Below are positions 52,516 to 61,065 of a DNA stretch of 64,000 nucleotides, in pieces. Under the pieces are notes generated by a model. That model ran no database searches. It was not told where the DNA came from and worked only from the letters and a program-made list of their open reading frames with translations. Numbering within the stretch: position 1 is the first letter of the stretch; every line of letters starts with the position of its first letter. The stretch covers positions 310,001 to 374,000 of the forward strand of contig CAVRMF010000008.1 of assembly GCA_963721905.1 (NCBI GenBank), written 5' to 3'. Both the position numbers and the translations under genes were made by a program. Origin of the DNA: Roseiarcus sp963721905. GTDB taxonomy: Bacteria > Pseudomonadota > Alphaproteobacteria > Rhizobiales > Beijerinckiaceae.

Positions 52516-52992
52516 ATGGGCCGCAACGCTGCACGGGACAAGGCGCCAGCGCCGGTGATGAAAGAGGCCGACCTCTATTCCTGGGCCCTGCGCCAGGCGG
52601 AGTTGCTGCGCGCCGGCCGGCTTTCTGAGATCGACCCCGTCGGGATCGCGGAGGAGATCGATGACGTCGGCGATGAGCAATATGACAAGCTCGAAAGCGC
52701 GCTTCGCGTGTTGATGCTTCACCTTCTGAAGTGGGATCATCAGCACGACAAGCGCAGCCGGTCATGGACGCTCACAGTATTGGAGCAGAGACGTCGCGTG
52801 CAGCGCCAGCTGCGAAAGAATCCAGGCCTGAAGTCGCGTCTCGACGAGGCGCTGACCGACGCTTACGACGACTCGCGCATCGAGGCGTCGAGCGAGACGG
52901 GCTTGCCGCTGCGCGCGTTTCCCGCGACACGCCCGTTTGAGTATGCCGAGATCATGGAGCGCGCGGTTATCTGGCCGGGCGACGAGGCGTAG
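52516..52992 (+). CDS. DUF29-family protein
   Basis: 158 residues with ADLYSWALRQAELLRAGRLS, DPVGIAEEIDDVGDEQYDKL and LMLHLLKWDHQ, the standard DUF29 pattern of an all-helical protein of unknown function. Common as scattered singletons in cyanobacteria and alphaproteobacteria. It starts 21 bases after cobS. Confidence 0.9.
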   Translation: MGRNAARDKAPAPVMKEADLYSWALRQAELLRAGRLSEIDPVGIAEEIDDVGDEQYDKLESALRVLMLHLLKWDHQHDKRSRSWTLTVLEQRRRVQRQLRKNPGLKSRLDEALTDAYDDSRIEASSETGLPLRAFPATRPFEYAEIMERAVIWPGDEA

Positions 52993-53010
52993 CCGGATTG
53001 CTGAACTTCG

Positions 53011-53577
53011 ATGGCTGACCTCGTCCCTCCCGCGAAAGCCTCCTTCCGCGTGCTCGCGATCTCCGGCAGCCTGCGGCGCGCCTCGATCAATACGGCCGCG
53101 CTCGAGGCGCTGGCGCGGCTTGCGCCCGAGGGTGTGAATGTCCTCGTCTATCGCGATCTCGCGAAGCTGCCGCCGTTCAGCCCCGACGACGACATCGAGG
53201 ACGAGCCGAAGCCAGAGCCGGTCGAGACCTTTCGCCAGCTGGTCGGGGCCAGCGACGCCATTGTCATCGCCGCACCCGAATACGCCCACGGTCTTCCCGG
53301 AGTCCTGAAGAACGCGCTCGACTGGCTGGTCGCGAGCGAGACCTTCGCGGGCAAGCGCGTCGTGCTCGTCAACGCCTCGCCGCGCGCCTTTCATGCGCAG
53401 GCGTCGTTGCGCGAGATCCTCTCCACCATGGCGGCGCGCCTCGTGCCCGAGGCCTTCGCCACCCTGCCGCTGACGGGCAAGACCGTCACGCCCGCCGGCG
53501 TGCTCGCGGACGCGACCTGCGTGCGGCGGCTGAAGGAGTCGCTGGAGACGCTGGTCGGAGCGCTGCAGCAGGCCTGA
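53011..53577 (+). CDS. NAD(P)H-dependent FMN reductase
   Basis: Flavodoxin-fold reductase (FMN_red family, ChrR/YieF-like) of 188 aa. FMN phosphate loop ISGSLRRASINTAALEAL, then IVIAAPEYAHGLPGVLKNAL and DWLVASETFAGK. Reduces quinones, chromate or azo compounds using NAD(P)H. It starts 18 bases after the DUF29 gene and ends 30 bases before the IS1595 transposon. Confidence 0.9.
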   Translation: MADLVPPAKASFRVLAISGSLRRASINTAALEALARLAPEGVNVLVYRDLAKLPPFSPDDDIEDEPKPEPVETFRQLVGASDAIVIAAPEYAHGLPGVLKNALDWLVASETFAGKRVVLVNASPRAFHAQASLREILSTMAARLVPEAFATLPLTGKTVTPAGVLADATCVRRLKESLETLVGALQQA

Positions 53578-53849
53578 GGCGCTTCGAGCGCCCGCTGCGC
53601 ACTTTTGCGGGATTATCCCCTTGACACAGGTAACCGGCTGACCTATGCAGTCTGCGCGTGACAGGCCGACTCTTTCAGCGCACAGTTCTGATGACCGCAT
53701 CTCCTATTTCAACAAACATGCGTCGATCGGCATTGTTCGCGCCGTAATCCCATTCGTGTTCGATAAGTGACATGGCTTGAGTGATCCGGGCCGCAGCCTT
53801 GGCTTCTCGGCACGTAAGTTTGACGAGACTCAATTTGCGAAAACGAAGC

Positions 53850-55395
53850 TGTAGGCGCAAAGTTAAAATGTCCCACCGTGGCAAATTAGGAATGTCACAC
53901 TCCCTTGGACTGCGGTCCGCGGGAGTTTGGCATGGGCTGGGTGGAGATGAGCGAACAAGAACTTCGTCGCGCCGAGGTGCTGGCGTCGGTTGTTGCGGGC
54001 CGAATGACTATGACGGCTGCGGCGGCTCTGATGGGCGTAACGAGGCGACAGGCTCACCGTCTGGCGCGAGTGTTTGAAAGCGACGGCGCCGCCGGTCTTC
54101 GCCATCGGGCTCGTGGACGGCCTTCCAATCGTCTGCTGGGGCCGCACGTACGACAGATGGCGATCGCCTATGTCACGGAGCGCTATCGGGACTTTGGGCC
54201 GACCTTTGCGAGCCAGATGCTTCTGGAACGCCATGGTCTCGCGGTTTCGCGGGAGACGCTCCGCAAGTGGATGACTGAGGACGGGCTATGGTTGTCCCGC
54301 AAGCAGCGGCGGCAATTTCATCAGCCGCGCCTTCGGCGCGAACATTTTGGCGAATTGATTCAGATCGACGGGAGCGAACATCGCTGGTTCGAAGACCGTG
54401 GTCAGCGATGCACGCTGATCGTGTTCATCGACGATGCGACCAGCCGTCTGGTGGCGCTTCGTTTCGTCCCGTCGGAGAGCGCCTTCGCGTATTTCGAGAC
54501 GCTGAAGGACTATCTGGCGAGCCACGGACGTCCCCTCGCCTTCTATTCCGACAAGCACTCGATCTTCCGCGTCTCGAAGCCGCAGGCTGAGGGCGGCCAA
54601 GGCATGACGCAGTTCGGGCGGGCGCTGAGCGAACTGGGGATCGAGATTCTGTGTGCGAACTCAAGCCAGGCGAAAGGCCGGGTGGAACGGGTGAACCGCA
54701 CCCTGCAGGACCGTCTGGTGAAGGAGCTCCGGCTTGAGGCGATCTCGACGCTCGAAGCGGCCAATGCGTACCTTCCAGGTTTCGTGGTGCGCTTCAACGA
54801 TCGCTTTGCGACGGCTCCGGCTCGACCGGAGAATTTTCACCGTCCGTTGCAGCGCGCGCCAGCCGATCTCGACGCGATACTTGCCTGGCGAGAGCAGCGC
54901 TATGTCACGCAGCAGCTGGCGCTGTCGTACGACAACAAGCGGATTATTCTTGAAGAGACGCCGCTGACGGCCGGATTGGTCGGCAAGTATGTCGAGACTT
55001 ACGAGTTTCCTGACGGCCGGCTTGAGGTGCGCTGGAAAGGCGCGGCTCTGGCGCATCGCGTGTTCGACAAGAAGCAGCGCGTGACGCACGCGGCGATCGT
55101 CGAGAACAAGCGCCTTTCAGAAGTTCTTGCCTGGGTGAAAGCGCGCCAGGACGAGATCAGACCTGTGCGGGTCAAGACGGCCAGCGAAGCCCAGGGGTAC
55201 GTGCTCCGCGCCAGGACGCGTCATGGCGCAATCTCTTTCATAGACAGGCGCATTGCGGCGAAAAGCGCCAACTCTGCCGCCGCTGTCGGGGCTGCTGCGA
55301 TATGTAGGGTCTCCGCAGCCCCGACAGCGGCTCCGTAGCGCCCCGTGACATTTCTAAATTGCCGACGCCTGTGACATTTCAAAACGGTTGCAACA
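53850..55395 (+). mobile_element. ISNCY-type insertion sequence in the toxin gene
   Basis: 1546 bp, ends TGTAGGCGCAAAGTTAAAATG and the complement of TGTTGCAACCGTTTTGAAATG, an imperfect inverted repeat. A 6-bp direct repeat CGAAGC flanks it (53844-53849 and 55396-55401). The boundaries are confirmed because removing it restores the DUF5615 reading frame. Confidence 0.85.
53932..55338 (+). CDS. ISNCY-family transposase (HTH and integrase core)
   Basis: About 468 aa. N-terminal helix-turn-helix MTAAAALMGVTRRQAHRLAR, then an rve-type DDE core: LIQIDGSEHRWFED, CTLIVFIDDATSRLVALRF and ANSSQAKGRVERVNRTLQDR with the catalytic Glu. The FYSDKHSIFRV segment is typical of the ISNCY/ISDol1-like group. 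Start at 53932; an ATG at 53947 is equally possible. The last 40 residues are low complexity. Confidence 0.88.
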   Translation: MGWVEMSEQELRRAEVLASVVAGRMTMTAAAALMGVTRRQAHRLARVFESDGAAGLRHRARGRPSNRLLGPHVRQMAIAYVTERYRDFGPTFASQMLLERHGLAVSRETLRKWMTEDGLWLSRKQRRQFHQPRLRREHFGELIQIDGSEHRWFEDRGQRCTLIVFIDDATSRLVALRFVPSESAFAYFETLKDYLASHGRPLAFYSDKHSIFRVSKPQAEGGQGMTQFGRALSELGIEILCANSSQAKGRVERVNRTLQDRLVKELRLEAISTLEAANAYLPGFVVRFNDRFATAPARPENFHRPLQRAPADLDAILAWREQRYVTQQLALSYDNKRIILEETPLTAGLVGKYVETYEFPDGRLEVRWKGAALAHRVFDKKQRVTHAAIVENKRLSEVLAWVKARQDEIRPVRVKTASEAQGYVLRARTRHGAISFIDRRIAAKSANSAAAVGAAAICRVSAAPTAAP

Positions 55396-55971
55396 CGAAG
55401 CTGCCCAACGCCACGTCGTCTGGCCAGTTGCTTCATATCACTGTCATGGCTTACGAGAATTGCGTCATTCGCCTCCGCAACGGCGCAGACGAGAGGGTCT
55501 GGGGAATCGGGGGCGATCTTCTCTCTGAGCAAGAGCACTTCATGTCCGGCGTCGGCGAGGGCTTTGGCTACCGAATCGGGGACGCACTGATCAATAAAGA
55601 ACCTCAGAAGTGCCCCCGCCCGACTCACGCCGCGACATTGGATTTCCCATGTTTGAGCGCGGCCTCTACGTCTTCTGGCCGCAGATCGGGATACTCTGCA
55701 ATAATTTGATCGACAGTGTACCCGTCCTCACTCAGCCTGGTAATCGCTTTCACTGGAAATCCTAGTGCCCGCAACGACCGACGCATTTCGCAGCACTGAC
55801 CGGCTTCGGCTGATTTGCCCGACAGCGGTTTCTGGACGGCTCCGAAATGCAACGATGTCCGATCGAGTCTCGTTAATGACCTTCTCTAGCGCGATGCCTA
55901 GGAGATATTGTCGTGAGATGACTTCATAAGGCGTATTATTTTCTGGATTAACAATCACGACTTTCTTTTTC

Positions 55972-57453
55972 GTAATTGCTCAGGTCCCCGTTTGCGTTTT
56001 CAAGCTGCGCAAGGGAGGGGGCGGCCTTCGAGGGTGAGGCGGATGGCGTCGATGGCTCGGATTGATCTTCGCCGTGCGGTCTCGACGACGGATCGGATAT
56101 CGGCGTAGAGCGCGGCGCCCATTGGCTGCGAAAGCCGTTGGTGATTTTGCGGTAGACCGCGCAGGGGCGCAGGGCGCGCTCCGAGCCGTTGTTGGTCGTG
56201 GTGAGGTCGCGGTTGGTCATGAAGACGAACAGATGGCGGCGGACCTTCTTGATGATTTTCTGAAGCTTGCCGCCGGCTTTGTGGGTCGGGATTAGGCTCA
56301 TTAGGCGGTCGAGGCGTCGGTTCAGATCGGTCTCGTAGATTTTGAGCGTGCTGTCGGCCAGAGCGTCGCGTCGGCGCCCAATGGCGCAGGCGCGTTTGAG
56401 CAGGCCCTTCATGCCCGGGGCGAACACCAAGTCACCGGTGTCGATGGCGTATTGGACGTCGCGGATGAGATGCGCAAGACAGACCTGATGCTCGCGCTTG
56501 GCCCAACCCATCTGGCCGCCGTAGCGGTCCGATGTCCAGAAATCGGGACGCCATCCGCCCAGGAAACCCTCGACGACCGCCTTGGAGCGATGGTTGTCGG
56601 CGACAAAGACGGCGCTGTCGCGATGATGGAACACCCAGAGCCACCAGTTCGCCTTGCCGACCCTCATGCCGGTTTCATCCGAGGCCAGCGCCGTGCCGGC
56701 CATCAGCCGCGCCTTGATCAGGCTGGTCTGCGCCGCGAAGGGCTTCCGGCTGGCGGAAAGAATGTTGACCAGCGCGCCCTCGCTGATCTCCAGACCGAAC
56801 AAGTCGCGCAGCACATGGCTCAATCGCGCCAGCGGAATCCCCTGAACGGAGCGCAGATAAACCACAAAGGCGCGCAGGTTCGGCCCGAACGGCGACCCCG
56901 GCTCCAATCCCTCCGGCGGCTCGGCCTTGAAGCGCCTGGTGCAGCATGGGCAGACGCCGCCATATAAAGAAACCCGCGTCACGTCGGGCTGGATCTCGGG
57001 GATTTCGACCCGATCATAACTCTCGCATAGGCTTTGCGCGACGTCGGACACATCCGTCCCGCAGCCTTGGCAGCGGCAGGCCAAGACTTCGCGCCTGGAC
57101 GTCGGGTTCGGATCAAGCGGACGATGCGCCCCGGCGTGCGGCTTGGCCTTGTCCTTGGGCGCCGAAGATTCCGACGGCTTCTGACCCTTCGACGGCGGAA
57201 CGCTGGAATTATCAGGCGTCTTGGGCGGCAGGCCCAGCTTCGCCTCAAGCTCGGCGACCCGAGCCGTCAGAGACGCGACCTGCGCCATCAATGCGGCGAT
57301 CAACGCGTCCTTCTGCGCGTGCGAGAGGCTCGAAAGGTCGGGGTCCGCGGACATGAACCCAACGATTCAAATTCGTCCCAGCCACGCCAGTCGCTAGACC
57401 TCCCATGAGTCAATTCGCCGCACCCATCACGCGGAAATGGGGTGAGCAATTAC
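55972..57453 (-). mobile_element. IS66-family insertion sequence in the antitoxin gene
   Basis: 1482 bp bounded by GTAATTGCTCA at 55972 and its complement ending at 57453. The flanks TCTTTTTC (left) and TCTTTTTT (right) are a 7/8 match to an 8-bp target duplication, the IS66 length. It carries a tnpC-like gene only, without tnpA or tnpB. Confidence 0.82.
56000..57354 (-). pseudogene. IS66-family transposase, frameshifted near C-terminus
   Basis: Has the coiled-coil start (IAALMAQVASLTARVAELEA), the zinc-finger region CRCQGCGTDVSD and CPCCTRRF, and the DDE core with ALASDETGMRVGKANWWLWV, FWTSDRYGGQMGWAKREHQV and NNGSERALRPCAVYRK. After NGFRSQW the frame changes. Restoring one G (three G where four are expected) gives GAALYADIRSVVETARRRSI, then RLTLEGRPLP, ending at 56000. 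As written it reads on to 55948. Possibly a homopolymer error. Confidence 0.87.
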
Positions 57454-57816
57454 TCTTTTTTTCCACAAACAAGGTCGTCTTGGTCCACAGATCATCCTTA
57501 AGATGCGATAGACGCTCCGCGACAATCCTTAGTTGCTGTAGAGGTACGTTGTTTTGAACGCGAAGAATTTCTAAGGTGCGTAGCGCAACCACATCCTTGA
57601 ACGAATAGAACTTGCTATATGGTAGACGCGGATTATCCTCGACAAAGCTTGGCTTAAAAAAGTCCGTCTTTGCCCAATACCGCAGCCGACCAATCGTCAG
57701 GCCGGTCATGCGCTGAACCTGTTCCTCAGAGAAGGCGGCGACCACATTGCTGATGTCCAGCGATGGCGCGTCCTCTCGATCTTGTCGTTTTGCAACCATC
57801 AGGATATGCTGTCCAT

Positions 57817-58053
57817 ATGACCGGCTTGTATATCACCTTACGCGAGGCTTTGGAATCCGCCAGATTGCCGGAATTTGTGGCGCAGGAGGAAGCGCGTGGC
57901 GTCGGCCCCATTGATCGAGCCGCATTTGATGCGGCTTCGGCTTCGCTGATTAAAGCGAAGCCACGAGCAGATCGAACATCGCATTCCGCATCTGGCGGTG
58001 GTTTGACCGGAAAGAAAACTCGCCGAGATAGCGGTCCAGATGCCTCGCGCTGA
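57817..58053 (+). CDS. IS1595-associated small ORF
   Basis: 78 residues, MTGLYITLREALESARLPEF, VAQEEARGVGPIDRAAFDAA, then a Ser/Gly/Lys-rich tail. Its last 104 bases overlap the 3' end of the transposase gene on the other strand. Similar small ORFs sit next to IS1595 transposases, but the tail is simply the transposase antisense, so coding status is uncertain. Confidence 0.4.
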   Translation: MTGLYITLREALESARLPEFVAQEEARGVGPIDRAAFDAASASLIKAKPRADRTSHSASGGGLTGKKTRRDSGPDASR

Positions 58054-58882
58054 TATGGATATGCGTGCCGTTGATCGAGTCCTTGAACAGCTTCCAGAAC
58101 AATTCAGTTCCGTTCGTTGAAAAGGTCGTTCCCGTAACGCGATCCGTCCAAGCCCATTCGTTGCGCGAATGATCAACCGCGCCGTGAATGTAGCCATCGC
58201 GCTTTAGTAAATTGTAAGCCGCCAGTTCATCGGTTGAGACGGTCGCGCCTTTCTCGACGCTTTCGAGCACGATAGGGCGCAGCGTCGCAGTTTTCACGTC
58301 GGGAATGATCTGGGTCTCGATCCGACCGCCACGCTCTTTCATACCCATGATGATCGTCTTGGTTTCCTTTCCGCCTTGTGAGCGCGGGCGGTAGCCGCCG
58401 AAATAGGTCTCATCGATCTCGACGTGGCCTTTCAGGACTTGGAAACTGTCGACCTTGCCCATGAGATCGCGGATTTGCATGCCAATGCGATAGGCGGTCT
58501 TGTAGGTGACGCCGAGCGTGCGCTGAAGCTCCTTGCCGCTCACGCCGTGGCGCGTCGCGATAAAGAGATAGATCGCATAGAACCACGTTTGCAGCGGCGT
58601 CCGGCTGTCTTGAAAGATCGTCCCGGCGCATGGATAGAGATTATCGCCACAGTGCGAGCAAGCAAACGCACGACGGTTGGCCAGCTTGTGAAAGCTTGAA
58701 TCCTTTTTGCATTCTCCACAAACGTGGCGCAGCCCGTAGCGGACCTGCATAACCCGCGTGAGACAAGCATCGTCATTCGGAAACTCTGCGAAAAACTCGC
58801 GAACTGAATACGCCTGAACGTTGCTTTCGCGCTGTCCGGCTTTTGAAGGGCGCGTTCGCTTGCGGGGAGGCTTGATCGGCAT
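57950..58882 (-). CDS. IS1595-family transposase (ISXO2-like)
   Basis: 310 aa from the ATG at 58882 (AAGG and GGAG upstream). It has an N-terminal Zn-ribbon, CGECKKDSSFHKLANRRAFA then CSHCGDNLYPCAG, and the ISXO2-like DDE/N core with VEIDETYFGGYRPRSQGGKE, VSTDELAAYNLL and the SRNEWAWTDRVTG and FSFRSNHRQ segments. Appears full length and should be able to mobilise the surrounding element. Confidence 0.92.
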   Translation of the reverse strand: MPIKPPRKRTRPSKAGQRESNVQAYSVREFFAEFPNDDACLTRVMQVRYGLRHVCGECKKDSSFHKLANRRAFACSHCGDNLYPCAGTIFQDSRTPLQTWFYAIYLFIATRHGVSGKELQRTLGVTYKTAYRIGMQIRDLMGKVDSFQVLKGHVEIDETYFGGYRPRSQGGKETKTIIMGMKERGGRIETQIIPDVKTATLRPIVLESVEKGATVSTDELAAYNLLKRDGYIHGAVDHSRNEWAWTDRVTGTTFSTNGTELFWKLFKDSINGTHIHISARHLDRYLGEFSFRSNHRQMRNAMFDLLVASL

Positions 58883-58962
58883 GGCCTTAAACTCCAATGC
58901 CGAAAAACATACCTCAATCGCGTACCTGTGTCAAGGGGATAATCCCGCACTTTTGGCTCCGG

Positions 58963-59095
58963 TGAAGCCTTTTCAAAGGCTTAGGCGCCAAAAACTGTCG
59001 CTCTCAACGCGCCGGTCGTTCGGTTGTTGTCATGCCCGCGCGGGCGCCATTTCCCATCCCCGTTTTGGGCGATTTCAAAGACTTGTGGCGCCTTT
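58963..59095 (-). repeat. Dispersed intergenic repeat, two copies
   Basis: On the minus strand: GGCGCCACAAGTCTTTGAAA (from 59093), then CGCCCAAAACGGGG and GGGAAATGGCGCCCGCG (to 59041), the same block order as at 1299-1360. A second partial copy, GGCGCCTAAGCCTTTGAAAA, starts at 58989 (GGCGCC spans 58984-58989 but with a shifted first base). The repeats fill the short gap between the IS1595 and IS1380 elements. Confidence 0.55.
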
Positions 59096-59131
59096 CCGTT
59101 CCACCGACACGCTTCGTCTGCCAGGCCGGCC

Positions 59132-60774
59132 TAGCCCGCATATCTCAAATTAGGGGCGCATCGGGCCGCCGAATCAGGCAAAAGTTGTTTTGTGAGAACG
59201 ACTTGAGCCGGTTCGGAGGAGTGGCCCGATGCAGACGGAGTGTAGCGCAGAACCGAGCGCGTTTGGACGGGTCGAAGGGCGGCCTGTGATGGCAGCGTTC
59301 GACGGCGGCGCGCTGACCTCCGACGCCGGCGGTCTACTGCTGGGCGCAGCCGACCGAAGGCTCAATCTGGTTCGATGGCTTGCGGGATGTTTCCGCGACG
59401 CCAGAGACCCGAGGTTCATTGAGCATTCCGTCGCCACGCTCATCGGGCAGCGCGTGTACGGCATCGCGCTCGGCTATGAGGACCTGAACGACCATGACGA
59501 GCTTCGCCACGATCCTTTGATGGCGGTGCTGGCGGGCAAGCTTGAGGCCAGGCGCGAGGATTGCGCGCCGGTGGCCGGCAAGTCGACGCTGAACCGGCTG
59601 GAACTGTCGCGCGAGATCGCCACCCGCTACAAGAAGATCAGCCACGACCCGGCGGCGATCGAGGCCCTGTTCGTCGACCTGTTCCTCGAGGCGCACGATC
59701 GGGCGCCCAGAGAGATCATCCTCGACCTCGACGCGACCGACGACCCGCTGTACGGCCATCAGGAGGGCCGGTTCTTCCACGGCTATTACGACGGCTACTG
59801 CTATCTGCCGCTGTATGTGTTCTGCGGCCGCCATCTCCTGGCGGCCAAGCTCAGGCCCTCGAACATCGACGCCAGCGCCGGATCGGTCGAGGAGGCGGCG
59901 CGGATCGTCAGGCAAATTCGGGCGCGCTGGCCGAAGACGCGCATCCTGTTGCGCGCCGACTCGGGCTTCGCCCGCGAGGCGCTGATGGCCTGGTGCGAAC
60001 AGAACCGGGTCGACTTCGTGTTCGGCCTGGCGCGCAACCCCCGGCTCGTCGAGGAGATCGCCGCCGAACTCGCGCAGGCCGAGGCGGAAGCCGCCGCGAC
60101 CGGCAAACCCGCCCGCCGCTTCAAGGACTTCCGCTATGCGACGCTCGACAGCTGGTCGCGCCGGCGCCGGGTGATCGGCAAGGCGGAATGGACAAAGGGC
60201 GAGGTCAATCCGCGCTTCATCGTCACCTCGCTCAAGCAGGGCGAGATCAACGGCCGCTTCCTCTACGAGACGGTCTACTGCGCCCGCGGCGACATGGAGA
60301 ACCGGATCAAGGAGTGCCAGGGCGACCTGTTCGCCGACCGCACCTCGACCGCCACCATGCGCGCCAACCAGCTCAGGCTCTGGCTGGCCTCGTTCGCCTA
60401 TGTTCTGATCTGCGCGCTCAGGCGCGTCGGCCTCGCACACACCCAGTTCGCCGAGGCAACCTGCGGCACGATCAGGCTCAAGCTCCTCAAGCTCGCAGGC
60501 CTCGTCCGCATCAGCGCGCGCCGCATCAAATTCGCGCTCGCCTCGGCTTGTCCTTACGCCGACGAATGGCGCCTCGCCGCCGTCCGCCTCGCCTGAGGCG
60601 TCGCCGCGACGCCGACAAATCGCGGCAATCCACCCCTCGGCCCACAGGAGAACCAAAACACCCCGATCCAACTGCGCAAACGGCGCAAAGCGTGCGCTCG
60701 TCGGTCACACAGACGCTGCGCACATCCCCGTCAGCCAGTCTGCAATGCGCCCGCAGTCTGAGAAATGCGGGCTA
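59132..60774 (+). mobile_element. IS1380-family element, intact copy
   Basis: 1643 bp from TAGCCCGCATATCTCA to the complement of TAGCCCGCATTTCTCA. The sequence GCCGGC occurs close to both ends (59125-59130, 60775-60780) and may be a target duplication, but it is palindromic so chance is possible. Contains one full transposase gene. Opposite in orientation to the interrupted copy at 47106-49794. Confidence 0.93.
59229..60596 (+). CDS. IS1380-family transposase
   Basis: 455 aa, full length. DDE residues lie in ILDLDATDDPLYG, ILLRADSGFAREALMAW and the C-terminal YCARGDMENRIKECQGDLFA (Glu). The start ATG at 59229 follows GGAGG. It may act on both IS1380 copies. Long antisense and overlapping frames over this gene are shadows. 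Confidence 0.94.
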   Translation: MQTECSAEPSAFGRVEGRPVMAAFDGGALTSDAGGLLLGAADRRLNLVRWLAGCFRDARDPRFIEHSVATLIGQRVYGIALGYEDLNDHDELRHDPLMAVLAGKLEARREDCAPVAGKSTLNRLELSREIATRYKKISHDPAAIEALFVDLFLEAHDRAPREIILDLDATDDPLYGHQEGRFFHGYYDGYCYLPLYVFCGRHLLAAKLRPSNIDASAGSVEEAARIVRQIRARWPKTRILLRADSGFAREALMAWCEQNRVDFVFGLARNPRLVEEIAAELAQAEAEAAATGKPARRFKDFRYATLDSWSRRRRVIGKAEWTKGEVNPRFIVTSLKQGEINGRFLYETVYCARGDMENRIKECQGDLFADRTSTATMRANQLRLWLASFAYVLICALRRVGLAHTQFAEATCGTIRLKLLKLAGLVRISARRIKFALASACPYADEWRLAAVRLA

Positions 60775-61065
60775 GCCGGCGTTGCCGGCCATGACACCTT
60801 GGAAAAGCAAAACACGACTGCGGGCGCTCGGCAAGAAAATGTCGACTTTCCAGAAATCATGGTTAACAACTGAGCTCAAGCGTCAATTCCAGAGAGTCAT
60901 CCCTGGGTCGCGCCCCGGAGCGGCGCCGCGCCGAGTCGACGCCGCAGACCAGCCGAAGTGACAGGCGCAGGAGCCGCGTTGGGGTCGAGGTTTGTCTTGG
61001 TGGTAAAAGAGACTGATGGCGGAGGTCACGCGCGACGGGTTGCGCTTTGAGCGAAGGCGGCGGCT

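Larger units (their letters stand above)
53675..55628 (-). pseudogene. DUF5615 PIN-like toxin, split by ISNCY element
   Basis: N-terminal part (55628 to 55396) reads LLRFFIDQCVPDSVAKALAD, AGHEVLLLREKIAPDSPDPL and AILVSHDSDMKQLARRRGVG, with PIN-type acidic residues. The C-terminal part (53849 to 53675) reads FRKLSLVKLTCREAKAAARI, EHEWDYGANNADRRMFVEIG and VIRTVR. Excising the element with one copy of the CGAAGC duplication joins them in frame as GVGQLRFRKLSL. The GTG start overlaps the antitoxin stop (GTGA). Inactive as sequenced. Confidence 0.85.
55625..57799 (-). pseudogene. MerR-HTH/DUF433 antitoxin, split by IS66 and frameshifted
   Basis: Upstream part (57799 to 57454): a MerR-type HTH, EEQVQRMTGLTIGRLRYWAK, then SKFYSFKDVVALRTLEILRV. 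Downstream part (55971 to 55625): VIVNPENNTPYEVISRQYLL, SRSRSVLRNASVVAGTRI and the DUF433 core PVKAITRLSEDGYTVDQIIA, EYPDLRPEDVEAALKH. Removing IS66 with one target copy joins VEKKKVVIVNPEN in frame. A further one-base break at 55756-55761 (GAAATC for GAATC) between TRI and PVKAI is a GANTC-context frameshift. Antitoxin for the DUF5615 protein. Confidence 0.82.
53608..58947 (-). mobile_element. IS1595-family transposon with toxin-antitoxin passenger
   Basis: Terminal inverted repeats CGGGATTATCCCCTTGACAC, continuing AGGTA, at 53608 and in complement ending at 58947. The flanking 8-bp direct repeat CACTTTTG (53600-53607 and 58948-58955) is the IS1595 target-site length. The 5340-bp element holds its transposase at the right end, a MerR-HTH/DUF433 antitoxin gene and a DUF5615 toxin gene, and two later insertions (IS66, ISNCY-type). 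Without those insertions and their extra target copies it would be about 2.3 kb. Confidence 0.88.

Noticed and set aside
50731..52746. 671-codon open frame on the minus strand opposite the J-domain, cobS and DUF29 genes
   Set aside because: It is antisense to three well-supported genes, has Arg/Ala/Asp-rich translation without domains, and is the usual shadow of GC-rich codon bias.
57410..57453. C-terminal tail of the MerR-HTH ORF after VEKKS
   Set aside because: These codons are IS66 terminal sequence, not part of the original antitoxin.
59334..60671. Long minus-strand and alternative plus-strand frames over the IS1380 transposase
   Set aside because: The same shadows recur over the other IS1380 copy, so conservation is due to the transposase sequence itself.
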